Below are positions 8,023 to 17,286 of a stretch of 47,555 bases of DNA, in pieces. Numbering within the stretch: the first letter of the stretch is position 1; each line of letters begins with the position of its first letter. The position numbers and the translations under genes are program-made. The notes under the pieces are model-generated. The model was not told where the DNA came from and did not search any database. It was given only the letters and a program-made list of their open reading frames with translations. The DNA comes from Verrucomicrobiota bacterium (lineage in GTDB: Bacteria > Verrucomicrobiota > Verrucomicrobiia > Opitutales > Opitutaceae). The stretch spans positions 1 through 47,555 of the forward strand of contig JAEZDN010000104.1 of NCBI GenBank assembly GCA_023433275.1. The letters are read 5' to 3'.

Positions 8023-9957
8023 TTAGCGGCGACGGGTGAGCTGCTGGCGCAAAGCTTCCGCCTCGGGGAAACTCCGGTCAAGAGTTAAACAGGTTTCCAC
8101 CGCCGTCAGCGCGTCGTCCTTTCGATCAGGAAAACCTTGTAAATGATGGGCATAGTAAAGCCACCACGAAGCCGTGTTGGGAGCCAGTTCGAGCGCCCGA
8201 CGGAAGCAGGACTCGGCTTCGGCACGACCCCGCTGCACGCTCAGCGCCACGCCTTTTCGCACCCAAAACTCCGCGACCAGAGGGCTGCGTTGCAACGCCT
8301 CATCCGCCGCCAGTTCGGCAAACCGCCCCAGGGTGACGAGGTCGCCCCCGCCATTATGCCAGGCCAGCACGGTGACATAGGAAAGGTCGGACCAAGCCTG
8401 GGCATTCTCCGGGTCGATGCGCACGGCGCGCACCAGGCCGGCCTTCGAACGGGGAATGATCGTGGCCAAATCCCCCTGCTGCGTGCGCGCATAGCGATCG
8501 ATCGCTTCCCGCGCCTCCCATCGGTGGGCTTCGGCCCGGTAGAGCGGGTGGGCAACCCGGATGGCCACCAGGGCAATCAGCCCAGCTCCCGCACCTGTGG
8601 CCAGCCAGGCAACCGTGCGGCCGACCGGCTTGTTCAAGGCGGGCTCATCACGCAGCAAAAGCCCCGCGGCGATCGCGGCGGCAAATGCCAGCGCAGGTAT
8701 CTTGGTGTGGAAATCCACGCCGAGGTGCAGCGAAAATGCGAGCAGCCCGAGCAGGAGACCCAGGCGCCAGCGCCAATGCTGGAGTGGATCCGCCACCCGC
8801 GGCGACCGTCGGGCCCGCGACACCGCTCTCGCCCCGAGCCAAAGCAAAGCAACGCCACCCCCCAGCCAAAGCAGAAAGCCGATCAAGCCATAATCGCTCA
8901 GCGTGTTGAGGTGGTCATTGTGCGCCCAGCCCGGCTCGTCGATGAATCCGCGCGGACGGTGCTGATCAAACAGCACGTTGAACGATGCCGCTCCCGTGCC
9001 CGCCCAAGGCGCCTCCTGCCACATGGCCCAGCCGGCCCTCCACAGGATCGGGCGACTGGCTTCGAATTGTCCCGTCACAAACGGTTCCAGGCGCACTCTC
9101 GCCGGCTCGTGGTACCGGTAAAGAACCCCGAATGCCGTCACCGCCAAGGCCAGCGCCATCACCACCCGGGACGCCTTGCGCTGCCAGTCGCCGCCCGAAA
9201 ACACGGGCCATGCCAGCATGGCCAGCGCCAGGCTGATCCAGCCGCCGCGGCTGCCCGTCAGCACCAGCGTCGCAAGGAAGAGCAGCGCCAGCCATCCGCA
9301 GATCACCTTTCCGACCGGGCGCACCGTGCGTGAAAACAACAACGCGGCGCAGACGGGGATCATCAATTCCAGCAGCGCGGCGAGGCTGTTGGGTATGCCG
9401 AACATCCCCGCCGAGCGCCCGCCGAACTGTTCGAGTTGCACTCGACCCAACATCATCCAGGAGCGATCTGCGATCCGCTGATAAGCTGCCATCGCGGTCG
9501 CGGTGAGACCGAGGCCGGCCAGCGCCATCACCCACACCCAGGTCTGTGCGCGATTCCGCCCGACATGCAGCGCGAGGGCAAACACCAGCCAGGCTTGGAA
9601 CCAGAGCAGCCACTCACGCCACGCGAGCCAGCGGGCGGGCGCAACCCAGAGCACACTGGCGAGCGCATAGAGCAGGAACGGCACCGCCAGCAAGACGGCG
9701 AGATTCGCGCGTCGCTCCCCCGACACCCCTCCCCTCGCCCAGACCAGGAGACCGCCGATGGAGACGGCGAACACAGCCCACGACGTCACGACCATCGTCC
9801 GGGCGAGATAGCCGCCGAGGCAAAGTGTCGTCCAGATCAGGGCGCCAGCCAGTCCGATGACCACAACCCATTCACCCATCCCGACCCAGCGTGGCGTGGG
9901 GCGGGATGCGTTGGCCGATGGGCTCATGAACCCGCTTTGAATACGGCTTGCGCGCAT
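8023..9957 (-). CDS. O-antigen ligase/polymerase-like membrane protein with TPR tail
   Basis: A 644-residue polytopic inner-membrane protein of the O-antigen ligase/Wzy_C superfamily. Around ten to twelve hydrophobic segments cover residues 28-480. The conserved LTGSRGGW motif and the periplasmic-loop motif AHNDHLNTLSDYGLIGF match the active-site loops of WaaL/Wzy-type enzymes. The last 150 residues are soluble and contain tetratricopeptide repeats (ALSVQRGRAEAESCFRRALE and the segments around it), an arrangement seen in O-antigen-ligase-like proteins that modify exopolysaccharide or glycoproteins. Substrate is unknown and no glycosyltransferase cluster is adjacent. The start could be the ATG at 9927 instead; the ATG at 9957 lies only a few bases after the glnA terminator. 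Confidence 0.82.
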   Translation of the reverse strand: MRASRIQSGFMSPSANASRPTPRWVGMGEWVVVIGLAGALIWTTLCLGGYLARTMVVTSWAVFAVSIGGLLVWARGGVSGERRANLAVLLAVPFLLYALASVLWVAPARWLAWREWLLWFQAWLVFALALHVGRNRAQTWVWVMALAGLGLTATAMAAYQRIADRSWMMLGRVQLEQFGGRSAGMFGIPNSLAALLELMIPVCAALLFSRTVRPVGKVICGWLALLFLATLVLTGSRGGWISLALAMLAWPVFSGGDWQRKASRVVMALALAVTAFGVLYRYHEPARVRLEPFVTGQFEASRPILWRAGWAMWQEAPWAGTGAASFNVLFDQHRPRGFIDEPGWAHNDHLNTLSDYGLIGFLLWLGGGVALLWLGARAVSRARRSPRVADPLQHWRWRLGLLLGLLAFSLHLGVDFHTKIPALAFAAAIAAGLLLRDEPALNKPVGRTVAWLATGAGAGLIALVAIRVAHPLYRAEAHRWEAREAIDRYARTQQGDLATIIPRSKAGLVRAVRIDPENAQAWSDLSYVTVLAWHNGGGDLVTLGRFAELAADEALQRSPLVAEFWVRKGVALSVQRGRAEAESCFRRALELAPNTASWWLYYAHHLQGFPDRKDDALTAVETCLTLDRSFPEAEALRQQLTRRR

Positions 9958-9964
9958 GGGGCCA

Positions 9965-9996
9965 CAAAAAAGCCGCCCGGCGCGAACCGGGCGGCT
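9965..9996 (-). terminator. intrinsic terminator after glnA
   Basis: Perfect 10-base-pair stem (9971-9980 with 9987-9996) and a CGCGAA loop; on the minus strand it is followed by a run of T. It sits 24 bases after the glnA stop codon and immediately before the ligase-like gene, separating the two transcripts. Confidence 0.92.
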
Positions 9997-10020
9997 GAAG
10001 GAGCAAAACGTTTGCGGGGC

Positions 10021-11052
10021 TTACTTGGTCGGTACGCTTTGGATCGTCTTGAGAATCCGGCCGGCAACCAGGTACGGATCGGCGGCGGAGTTCGGGCGAC
10101 GGTCCTCGAGGTACCCCTTGTAGCCGTTGTTGATGAAGCTGTGCGGCACGCGGATGGAGGCGCCGCGATCGGCCACCCCGTAGGTGAACTTGTCGATGGA
10201 CTGCGTCTCGTGGAGGCCGGTGAGACGGAGGTGGTTCTCCGGCCCATAGACGGCGATGTGCTCGTCCATGTGCTTCGCGAACGCGGCCATGAGCTTCTCG
10301 AAGTATTCCTTGCCGCCGACTTCGCGCATGTACTTCGTCGAGAAGTTGGAGTGCATGCCGGAGCCGTTCCAGTCGAGCGCTTGGTTGAACGCGCCGAGGA
10401 TCGGCTTGCACCGCCACTCGATGTCGATGCCATAGCTCTCGCACAGGCGGGTCAGGATGTAGCGGGCGACCCACATCTGGTCGGCCGCGCTCTTGGAGCC
10501 CTTGCCGAAGATCTGGAATTCCCACTGGCCCTTCGCCACTTCGGCGTTGATGCCCTCGAGGTTGATCCCGGCATCAAGACAGATGTCGATGTGCTTCTCG
10601 ACGATCTCGCGGGCGACCGAGCCGACGTTCTTGTAGCCCACGCCGGTGTAATAGGGACCTTGGGGCCCCGGAAAGCCACCCTGCGGGAAACCGAGCGGAG
10701 CGCCATCCTTGTAGAGGAAATACTCCTGTTCGAAGCCGAACCAGGTGTCCGGATCATCCGGAATCGTGGCGCGGGAGTTCGACGGGCTGGCGACGCCCGT
10801 GTGTTGATAGCACTCGCACATCACGAGCACGCCGTTCTTGCGCGTGCTGTCCGGGAACACCGCCACGGGCTTGAGCACGATATCGGAGCTCTTGCCCTCG
10901 GCCTGCTGCGTCGAGCTGCCGTCGAAGCCCCAGGCGGGCAAGTCGGCGAGCGTCGGGAAGGAGGCGTATTCCTTGATTTGGGTCTTGCTGCGGAGGTTCG
11001 CCAGGGGCGTGTAACCGTCGAGCCAGATGTATTCCAGTTTGTATTTGGCCAT
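10021..11052 (-). CDS. glnII: glutamine synthetase, type II (GSII, eukaryote-like)
   Basis: A 343-residue glutamine synthetase that makes glutamine from glutamate, ammonia and ATP. The length and motifs are those of GSII rather than the 470-residue GSI: MAKYKLEYIWLDGY at the N-terminus, WGFDGSSTQQAEG, the metal and ATP residues in GFEQEYFLYKD, GQWEFQIFG and WNGSGMHSNFSTK, and NHLRLTGLHET near the C-terminal half. GSII is not regulated by adenylylation; no GSI adenylylation loop is seen. The ATG at 11052 is chosen because conservation begins there, although the frame stays open further upstream. A sigma-54-type promoter lies about 95 bases upstream, implying nitrogen control. It is divergent from the kinase-like/PP2C gene. 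Confidence 0.94.
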   Translation of the reverse strand: MAKYKLEYIWLDGYTPLANLRSKTQIKEYASFPTLADLPAWGFDGSSTQQAEGKSSDIVLKPVAVFPDSTRKNGVLVMCECYQHTGVASPSNSRATIPDDPDTWFGFEQEYFLYKDGAPLGFPQGGFPGPQGPYYTGVGYKNVGSVAREIVEKHIDICLDAGINLEGINAEVAKGQWEFQIFGKGSKSAADQMWVARYILTRLCESYGIDIEWRCKPILGAFNQALDWNGSGMHSNFSTKYMREVGGKEYFEKLMAAFAKHMDEHIAVYGPENHLRLTGLHETQSIDKFTYGVADRGASIRVPHSFINNGYKGYLEDRRPNSAADPYLVAGRILKTIQSVPTK

Positions 11053-11155
11053 GGATCGGATGTGTGTGTTGTAGGTTGGAGTAAGGCGTGAAAGAAGCCC
11101 AGGGGCCACAAAGGCGAAGCCACCGGTATGCAGTGACGCGATACACCGCACAAAA

Positions 11156-11171
11156 AGCACCTTACATGCCA
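11156..11171 (-). promoter_or_regulatory. sigma-54-type (-24/-12) promoter for glnII
   Basis: On the minus strand the sequence reads TGGCATGTAAGGTGCT, against the sigma-54 consensus TGGCACG-N4-TTGCW. It has two mismatches, and the essential GG and GC are separated by exactly ten bases. It faces glnII, with a predicted leader of about 90 bases. I did not find a clear NtrC-type dyad upstream. Confidence 0.68.
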
Positions 11172-11272
11172 GAGGGAAGCGCTTTTTCGACTTATGCCAA
11201 AGCCCGTGTCCAAGGCGTCCAATCGCCCCTTGCGTCGCCCCAAACCGCGGCAAATCGTAGGGCCACACCATC

Positions 11273-12469
11273 ATGCAAGAAGTCAAGGACACGAAACGGG
11301 CCCTCGTTCGGATTGGATACGACGGTCTGGTCCATAAGACATTCCGCGGCCATCAGGCTTTCGCGCGGTTTTCCAACGAGGTGAAAGTCCTCAAATATCT
11401 CGAGGGCCGGCAGTGTGATTTCGTACCGCGACTGGTCGAATCCGATGAGGCCACGCTCAGCATGGTCACCACCAACTGCGGGTCACGCGTGGAGCAAATC
11501 GGGCCCGAACGGCTCAAGGAATTGTTTGCCGAGCTTGAGGGCTTTGGGGTCCGGCACGACGACCCGGAGATTCGGAACGTTACCTACCGCAAGACCGATG
11601 GACGCTTTTGCATCATCGATTTTGAATTTGCCGTTCTGCTGGAGGAAATCGCCCACCCGCCGCCCTCGGACCTGCGCTGGTCGGGTCTTTCGCACCGCGG
11701 CCGCGTCCGCACAAACAATGAGGACACCTTCCTTGCGCTCCGCTTCGATGGCCAGGAAGTCCACTATCTGGGCAAGAACGGGGATGCCTCGTGGGCGCGG
11801 GCTGATTTCGTTTTTGCCGTGAGCGACGGGATGGGCGGCGCGAACTCGGGTGAATTCGCGAGCCGCATCACGGTCGACAAGATCACGAAGCTCATGCCGC
11901 GCGGATTCCGGCCCGAGGCGCCCGGGCCGACCGGCAACTACCATGTCACGCTCGCCGAACTGTTCGCCGCAATCCACCACGACCTGCTCAAGCTGGGACA
12001 ATCCTACGAGGAATGCAGGGGCATGGGCACCACCCTCAGCCTGGTCTGGTTCACCCCCGGCTGGCTTTATTTCGGACACATCGGCGACAGCCGCATCTAT
12101 CACCTCCCCGCGGCCGGCGGCATCAATCAGCTGACGCATGATCACAGCCATGTCGGCTGGCTTCGCCGCCAGGGCCGGATCAGTGAGCGTCAAGCCCGCG
12201 ACCACCCCGGACGGAACGCGCTCAATCAGGCGCTCGGGGCCGAACATCAGATCATCGATCCCCAATTTGGCGTGCTGCCCTGCTCGCCGGGTGACCGGTT
12301 CCTGCTCTGTTCCGACGGATTGAGCGACGGATTGTGGGACCGGCACCTCGACGAGATCGTGCGCACGCCCGGCACCGAGCCAGTGGCCCAACGTCTCCTG
12401 CACGCGGCGCTCGAGCGTTCAGGCAGGGACAACATCACCGCCCTCGTCGTCGAGGTGATTTCGCCATGA
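11273..12469 (+). CDS. minimal kinase-like domain fused to PP2C protein phosphatase
   Basis: A 398-residue cytoplasmic protein. Residues 1-125 look like a shrunken protein-kinase/RIO/Kdo-kinase fold: Lys22 in VHKTF, Glu36 in the following helix, a catalytic-loop HDDPEIRN (His95, Asp97, Asn102) and a metal-loop DFE (116-118), with almost no C-lobe after it. Residues 137-398 are a PP2C-type Ser/Thr phosphatase: RVRTNNED (144-151), VSDGMGGANSGE (183-194), the GHIGDSRIY motif, CSDGLSD and RDNITALVVEV, with all metal-binding acids present. It should dephosphorylate Ser/Thr proteins in an Mn/Mg-dependent way; the N-terminal domain may phosphorylate, bind nucleotide or regulate. Its stop overlaps the next start. 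It is divergent from glnII. Confidence 0.87.
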   Translation: MQEVKDTKRALVRIGYDGLVHKTFRGHQAFARFSNEVKVLKYLEGRQCDFVPRLVESDEATLSMVTTNCGSRVEQIGPERLKELFAELEGFGVRHDDPEIRNVTYRKTDGRFCIIDFEFAVLLEEIAHPPPSDLRWSGLSHRGRVRTNNEDTFLALRFDGQEVHYLGKNGDASWARADFVFAVSDGMGGANSGEFASRITVDKITKLMPRGFRPEAPGPTGNYHVTLAELFAAIHHDLLKLGQSYEECRGMGTTLSLVWFTPGWLYFGHIGDSRIYHLPAAGGINQLTHDHSHVGWLRRQGRISERQARDHPGRNALNQALGAEHQIIDPQFGVLPCSPGDRFLLCSDGLSDGLWDRHLDEIVRTPGTEPVAQRLLHAALERSGRDNITALVVEVISP

Positions 12470-12828
12470 CCACCCTATTCGTGTACGGCACCCTCAAGCG
12501 CGGCGGCACCAATCACCTGTTCCTCGCCGGCCAGCGTTTTCTCGGCTCCGCGCGCTCGGTGGCGGGTTACACGCTGTATTCCCTGGGCGATTACCCGGGA
12601 CTGGTTCGCGCTCCGGGCGACACCGCCGGCGTCACGGGAGAACTTTGGGTGGTGAACGACGCGTGTCTCGCCGAGTTGGACCACTTGGAGGGCCTGGACG
12701 AGGGACTCTACGAGCGGGTCGAGATTCTCCTGGCGCCGAATCCCTTCGCCGCTGCGGCCCAAACCTACCTTTACCCACGCCCGCACCATGGGCTGCCGCC
12801 GGTGGGTGACACCTGGCCCATTGGCTAG
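12466..12828 (+). CDS. AIG2-like gamma-glutamylcyclotransferase family protein
   Basis: A 120-residue protein of the AIG2/GGCT fold. It opens with TLFVYGTLKRGGTNH, the family's phosphate-binding-like motif, has a middle segment SLGDYPGLVRAPGD, and includes GELWVV...LAELDHLEG, which carries the usual acidic residues. Family members cyclise gamma-glutamyl peptides or amines to 5-oxoproline; the substrate here is unknown. The ATG at 12466 overlaps the TGA of the phosphatase gene (ATGA), so translation is probably coupled. Confidence 0.88.
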   Translation: MTTLFVYGTLKRGGTNHLFLAGQRFLGSARSVAGYTLYSLGDYPGLVRAPGDTAGVTGELWVVNDACLAELDHLEGLDEGLYERVEILLAPNPFAAAAQTYLYPRPHHGLPPVGDTWPIG

Positions 12829-12907
12829 GGGCGCGTTGCGCCGCCAACGACTCCTCCGCCGGCGCCTCGGAACCGTGTTGCAGTCGCCGGCGCGCCGCGC
12901 GACTGGA

Positions 12908-13248
12908 TCATTTGAGTGCCGACTGCGGGATGCGTTTCACCGTCACGAATCGCGCCCGAAACAGCTCTTCCATCAGTTCCCGCGCCGGGAGTGGAATGCG
13001 CTGAACCAGATCATCCATGGGCGGCAAATCCCCTTTTTCCTCCGGCGGTACTTCCACGTGCATGAGCGCCGGGGTCACCCCTCCCATCTCCCTTTCCTGG
13101 GCAAGGAACGCCGCCTCCTCCTCGGAACTTGGACCCGCCGAGGCGCCGGCATCGAGCGGCGGGAGATCAGGGTCGGCACTTCCCCCGTCGATCGGCGCTT
13201 GGGTCGCAACCGCTCCCTCCTCGGGCCTGGGCGCGTCAACCGGCCGCC

Positions 13249-13258
<10 letters not shown>
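12908..13258 (-). CDS. dnaX: tau-specific C-terminal extension of DnaX (-1 frame)
   Basis: Downstream of the A9 run, the -1 frame stays open for 116 codons and ends at TGA 12908-12910. It encodes an acidic, proline-rich linker (PEEGAVATQAPIDGG and on through PSSEEEAAFLAQE) and ends in a compact segment, MDDLVQRIPLPARELMEELF, then RARFVTVKRIPQSALK. The amino-acid pattern looks like real protein, whereas the zero frame stops after two codons. Joined to the upstream frame it gives a product of about 495 residues, the equivalent of tau, which tethers polymerase and DnaB helicase in other bacteria. An alternative is a simple homopolymer sequencing error, which would make this a single long gene. 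Confidence 0.8.
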
Positions 13259-14394
<1,136 letters not shown>

Positions 14395-14496
14395 GAAGGC
14401 CGGAAGGACTGAAAGACTGACGGGCTGAAAAATCCAGCCCGCGTTTCGATTTCTTTCCGGCCGGGGCCGGTTCCGCTCTGCGCCGGAAGAAAAAGT

Positions 14497-14592
14497 GGCC
14501 AGGCAATCCACGGCACTGGGAGAACGTCGTCACCGTTGCTGCCTTCCGGCCCTGGCGGGGTTCACGCGCCTGCCCATGCATGGCGCCTGGCC
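14497..14592 (-). ncRNA. ffs: signal recognition particle RNA, small bacterial type (4.5S)
   Basis: On the minus strand this is a 96-base RNA closed by an 8-base-pair terminal stem (GGCCAGGC/GCCTGGCC). It contains the conserved domain IV core CCAGGGCCGGAAGGCAGCAA, with the GGAA tetraloop and the asymmetric A/C-rich loop that bind Ffh. A run of five T follows directly (14491-14496 in complement), serving as terminator. It lies about 100 bases upstream of dnaX, a linkage seen in many bacteria. Confidence 0.92.
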
Positions 14593-14669
14593 AACGCGGA
14601 CCGTAGGCCGGCCCCCTCCCCTTTCAACCAAAATAACTTCGCGCCGACGCGTCGCGCCCGACGCTGCAT

Positions 14670-15128
14670 TCAGGGCGTCGCGGGCTTCGCCGTCGACGAT
14701 GCCTCCACTGCGTGCTCGGCCTTGGCTTTTTCCTTCTTTTCGCGCTCGTGTCGCTCGCGTGCTTCCCGCGCCTCGCGCAACTCGCGGTTCATCTGCTCGA
14801 ACTTCACCCGCTGCTCCGGCGTGAGTTTCTGGCTGATTTCGCGCTGCATGGCCTCCACGACAACGCGGGTCTCGGCCATCGACTGGTTCCGGAGCCGGTT
14901 CAACTGTTCCATGTTACGCCGAATGATTGGCCGTAGCACTTCCTTCTGCTCCTCCGTGAGGCTGAGCCGGTCGGAAAGTTTCTTGAGATGCTTCGGCTCC
15001 CACTCCTCGGGCACGGGACGATTGACCATCTTTTCCTTGCAGGCCTTCAAGGTCACAAAGCTGCCCGTGACGCCCCCCGCGGCGAAGATGCCCGCCAATA
15101 CCAGAATGATCTGCCAGGGTTTGCTCAT
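14670..15128 (-). CDS. CpxP/Spy-like membrane-anchored protein with two LTxxQ motifs
   Basis: A 152-residue protein. A single N-terminal membrane helix or uncleaved signal (residues 5-25, IILVLAGIFAAGGVTGSFV) is followed by a mostly alpha-helical, highly charged periplasmic domain. Two LTxEQ motifs (LSLTEEQKEVL and KLTPEQRVKFEQ) are the signature of the CpxP/Spy/CnrX-type envelope-stress sensors and chaperones. The tail is Lys/Glu/Ala-rich. Its ATG overlaps the stop of the upstream gene by one base (TAATG), so it is the third gene of the sigma-factor operon and probably senses or buffers envelope stress or metal. Confidence 0.78.
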   Translation of the reverse strand: MSKPWQIILVLAGIFAAGGVTGSFVTLKACKEKMVNRPVPEEWEPKHLKKLSDRLSLTEEQKEVLRPIIRRNMEQLNRLRNQSMAETRVVVEAMQREISQKLTPEQRVKFEQMNRELREAREARERHEREKKEKAKAEHAVEASSTAKPATP

Positions 15129-15427
15129 TAGGAAATGTCCAGCAATTCGGCGACCGTTTCCGCCGTGCCCGTGGCGTACATGTCGATCTGGTCGGATGCC
15201 AGGCTGGGCAGACCATACGCCACCGCAGCCACCCCGCAGACGGCAGCGGCGATGAACCCGCGCAGGGCGAAACGCTCCAGCGCGAACCACGGACTCGCCG
15301 GGGGCGCCACCACCGCCCGGGCGGCCACGCGCGTGGCGAAGCCGGGGGGAAGCGAGGGCTCGCCATCCACCGGGGCCTGCCGCGCCAACGCGGTAAGTTT
15401 CTGCCATTGCTGGTCGAAGGGACTCAT
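15128..15427 (-). CDS. small single-pass membrane protein, putative anti-sigma factor
   Basis: A 99-residue protein that I do not recognise by family. Residues 1-57 are cytoplasmic-looking (MSPFDQQWQKLTALARQ then PPGFATRVAARAV, a phrase typical of short anti-sigma-like proteins), residues 60-80 form one membrane helix (ALRGFIAAAVCGVAAVAYG), and the last 20 lie outside. The start overlaps the sigma-factor stop (ATGA), and the stop overlaps the CpxP-like start. Position and topology support an anti-sigma role. No zinc-type HxxxCxxC motif is present, so it would not be a ZAS-type anti-sigma. Confidence 0.65.
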   Translation of the reverse strand: MSPFDQQWQKLTALARQAPVDGEPSLPPGFATRVAARAVVAPPASPWFALERFALRGFIAAAVCGVAAVAYGLPSLASDQIDMYATGTAETVAELLDIS

Positions 15428-16011
15428 GACTTCTCCGATAGTTGTAGTTGTTTGAACAGCTTTTGCAATTTCCGACGCGCGCGAAACGCGCGCACCTTGA
15501 TGAGGGTTTGATTCCAACCCGTCAGACCTGAGATCTCGGCGAGCGTCTTTTGCTCCAAGTCCAGCAGTCGGATCACGAGTTGGTCATCCGGTTTCAGTTC
15601 GCCGAGCAGCCGATCCACCAACTCCCGCGCCGCGAGCGCGTCGCCCGGCGTGGCGTCGCGCTCGTCGGTCAACACTTGGTCCAATACCTCGGCCTGCTTT
15701 TCCGGCAGGTCGGCCCAACGGAACTCGGGGCGCCGCTTCTGCGCCCGCAGCTGGTCGATGCACGTCGTCACCGCGATGCGCGAAACCCAGTGCGGAAACG
15801 GCACCGCGCCCTGGTACTGGTCGAGCCGGCTGAACATCTTCATGAATACCTCCTGCGCAAGGTCCTCCTCGGCGACGCGCCGCGGAAGATGGGAGCGGAC
15901 GATCCGGATGACCTGCGGGTACAACGCTTCAACGAGCTGCCGGCACGCCGCCTGATCACGGACGCGCACCCGCTCCAGACAACCGGCGAAATCGAACGGT
16001 TCATCGACCAT
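15424..16011 (-). CDS. ECF-family RNA polymerase sigma factor
   Basis: A 195-residue sigma-70 family factor of the extracytoplasmic-function type. Region 2 is visible as ALYPQVIRIVRSHL followed by EEDLAQEVFMKMFSRLDQY and WVSRIAVTTCIDQLR (about residues 30-95). Region 4 follows at about 135-190, with the helix-turn-helix LAEISGLTGWNQTLIKVRAF. There is no region 1 or 3. It heads an overlapping three-gene operon with a small membrane protein and a CpxP/Spy-like protein, so it probably directs an envelope-stress response. Autoregulation is expected but I could not define its promoter. Confidence 0.92.
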   Translation of the reverse strand: MVDEPFDFAGCLERVRVRDQAACRQLVEALYPQVIRIVRSHLPRRVAEEDLAQEVFMKMFSRLDQYQGAVPFPHWVSRIAVTTCIDQLRAQKRRPEFRWADLPEKQAEVLDQVLTDERDATPGDALAARELVDRLLGELKPDDQLVIRLLDLEQKTLAEISGLTGWNQTLIKVRAFRARRKLQKLFKQLQLSEKS

Positions 16012-16089
16012 GAGATGTGACTGACTGGGAGCACATGGCTGAAGACGGCGCGGGGGCGGGGCGGGTTACCTCATTGTGTCCTGCGGCTT

Positions 16090-17229
16090 TTAGGATCGGT
16101 CCACCTTGTAGAAGAGGCATAACCCGATGCCCTGAAAGACGATGTTGGGGATCCACACCACCAGGTCCGGTCGGAGCTCCGGATGATTGTCCAGCCACCC
16201 AGCCATGATGCTCCCGAAATAGTAACCGAGCGCGAGCAGCATCCCGAGGCCAAGATTGGCCGACGTTTCCTTCCGCGATACCTTGATGCCCAGCGGGATT
16301 GCCACCAGCGCGAAAGACAGGACCGCGAAGGCCATCGAAAACTTTTCCTGGATCGTGATCTGCACCCGCATGAGTTGCTTCGCGCGCTCCTCCTGCGACA
16401 CGGTGGAGTCGGGCTGCCCCAGTCGCGTCCATTCCGCCATGAGCTGGGGAAACGTCAGCAATTTCAGCTTTCGCTTCTGCGAACGGTCCCCCGCCAGCCG
16501 CCCCAGCGGCAGGTCAAACGTCGCATGCTCCCAGGCGGCCGACCCGTGCACCTTGCTGAAATCCTCGGGATCACCGTCATTGCGCACCTCCGCCTGTGCC
16601 TGCTCCAGCGTCAGGACCAGCTTGTTGCCGCTCTCGTCAAAATCCAGCCGCCCCGCATCCGCGCGGGCAAACCGCCGCACGCGATTCTGCGCGTCCAGCT
16701 CCCAAAGCCAGAAATCCTTCAGCCGCCCCCCGTCCTTCTCGCCGACGTAGAGCACCACGCCCGGAAAATCCCGGATAAACGTCCGCGGCACGATGAAACT
16801 CAGCGGATTCTGCCGAACCGCCTCGGCGAACTCGCGCTGATAGGTCAGCCGCGCCACCGGCATGAAGTGAAAATTGATCAGCAGCGCGGCGCCCACGCCC
16901 AACAGCGCCAGGAAAATGATGGGCGCCGACAACCAGGCCACGCTCAGTCCCGACGCGCGCATCGCCGTGATTTCACGATCGGACGACATCCGGCCCAACA
17001 CGAGGAGGATGCCCGTCAGCATCCCCATCGGCAGCGCATAATAAACCACGAAGGGCACCAGGAGCGCAACCAGCCGGATCACGGTCGCGATCTCGAGCTG
17101 ACCCGCCAGCATTGGACCCAGCAGGTCCTTCATCGCATTGCCCAGCATCAACACGAAACCGAACAGCGCCACCGACGCGGCACACGTCACGAGGACGTTC
17201 GCGAAGATGTGCCGGTGGAGGAGATTCAT
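16090..17229 (-). CDS. LPS export permease, LptF/LptG family
   Basis: A 379-residue YjgP/YjgQ-type permease. Three hydrophobic helices at the N-terminus (about 15-35, 55-75, 95-120) and three at the C-terminus (about 290-365) flank a large periplasmic beta domain (about 130-265), the LptF/LptG arrangement. The LGRMSSDREITAMRASGLS coupling-helix motif contacts LptB. It extracts LPS from the inner membrane together with LptB and the partner permease, which is not in the window; lptC, lptA and lptB lie at 33200-34925. Whether it is LptF or LptG cannot be told without the second paralogue. It is divergent from rlmN. Confidence 0.88.
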   Translation of the reverse strand: MNLLHRHIFANVLVTCAASVALFGFVLMLGNAMKDLLGPMLAGQLEIATVIRLVALLVPFVVYYALPMGMLTGILLVLGRMSSDREITAMRASGLSVAWLSAPIIFLALLGVGAALLINFHFMPVARLTYQREFAEAVRQNPLSFIVPRTFIRDFPGVVLYVGEKDGGRLKDFWLWELDAQNRVRRFARADAGRLDFDESGNKLVLTLEQAQAEVRNDGDPEDFSKVHGSAAWEHATFDLPLGRLAGDRSQKRKLKLLTFPQLMAEWTRLGQPDSTVSQEERAKQLMRVQITIQEKFSMAFAVLSFALVAIPLGIKVSRKETSANLGLGMLLALGYYFGSIMAGWLDNHPELRPDLVVWIPNIVFQGIGLCLFYKVDRS

Positions 17230-17286
17230 GCTTATCTTGAACTCTGCGCAAACGTCCCAATCCTGTCCAAGTCAATCTGGCAAACC

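Noticed and set aside
10021..11292. Longer glutamine synthetase beginning at 11292
   Set aside because: The extra 80 residues have no similarity to GSII, would cover the sigma-54-type promoter and the divergent gene's start, and the canonical MAKYKLEYIWLDG start is at 11052.
16183..17286. Long plus-strand open frame continuous with rlmN, upstream of its start
   Set aside because: It is the antisense of the LptF/G permease; the RlmN family N-terminus begins at 17287.
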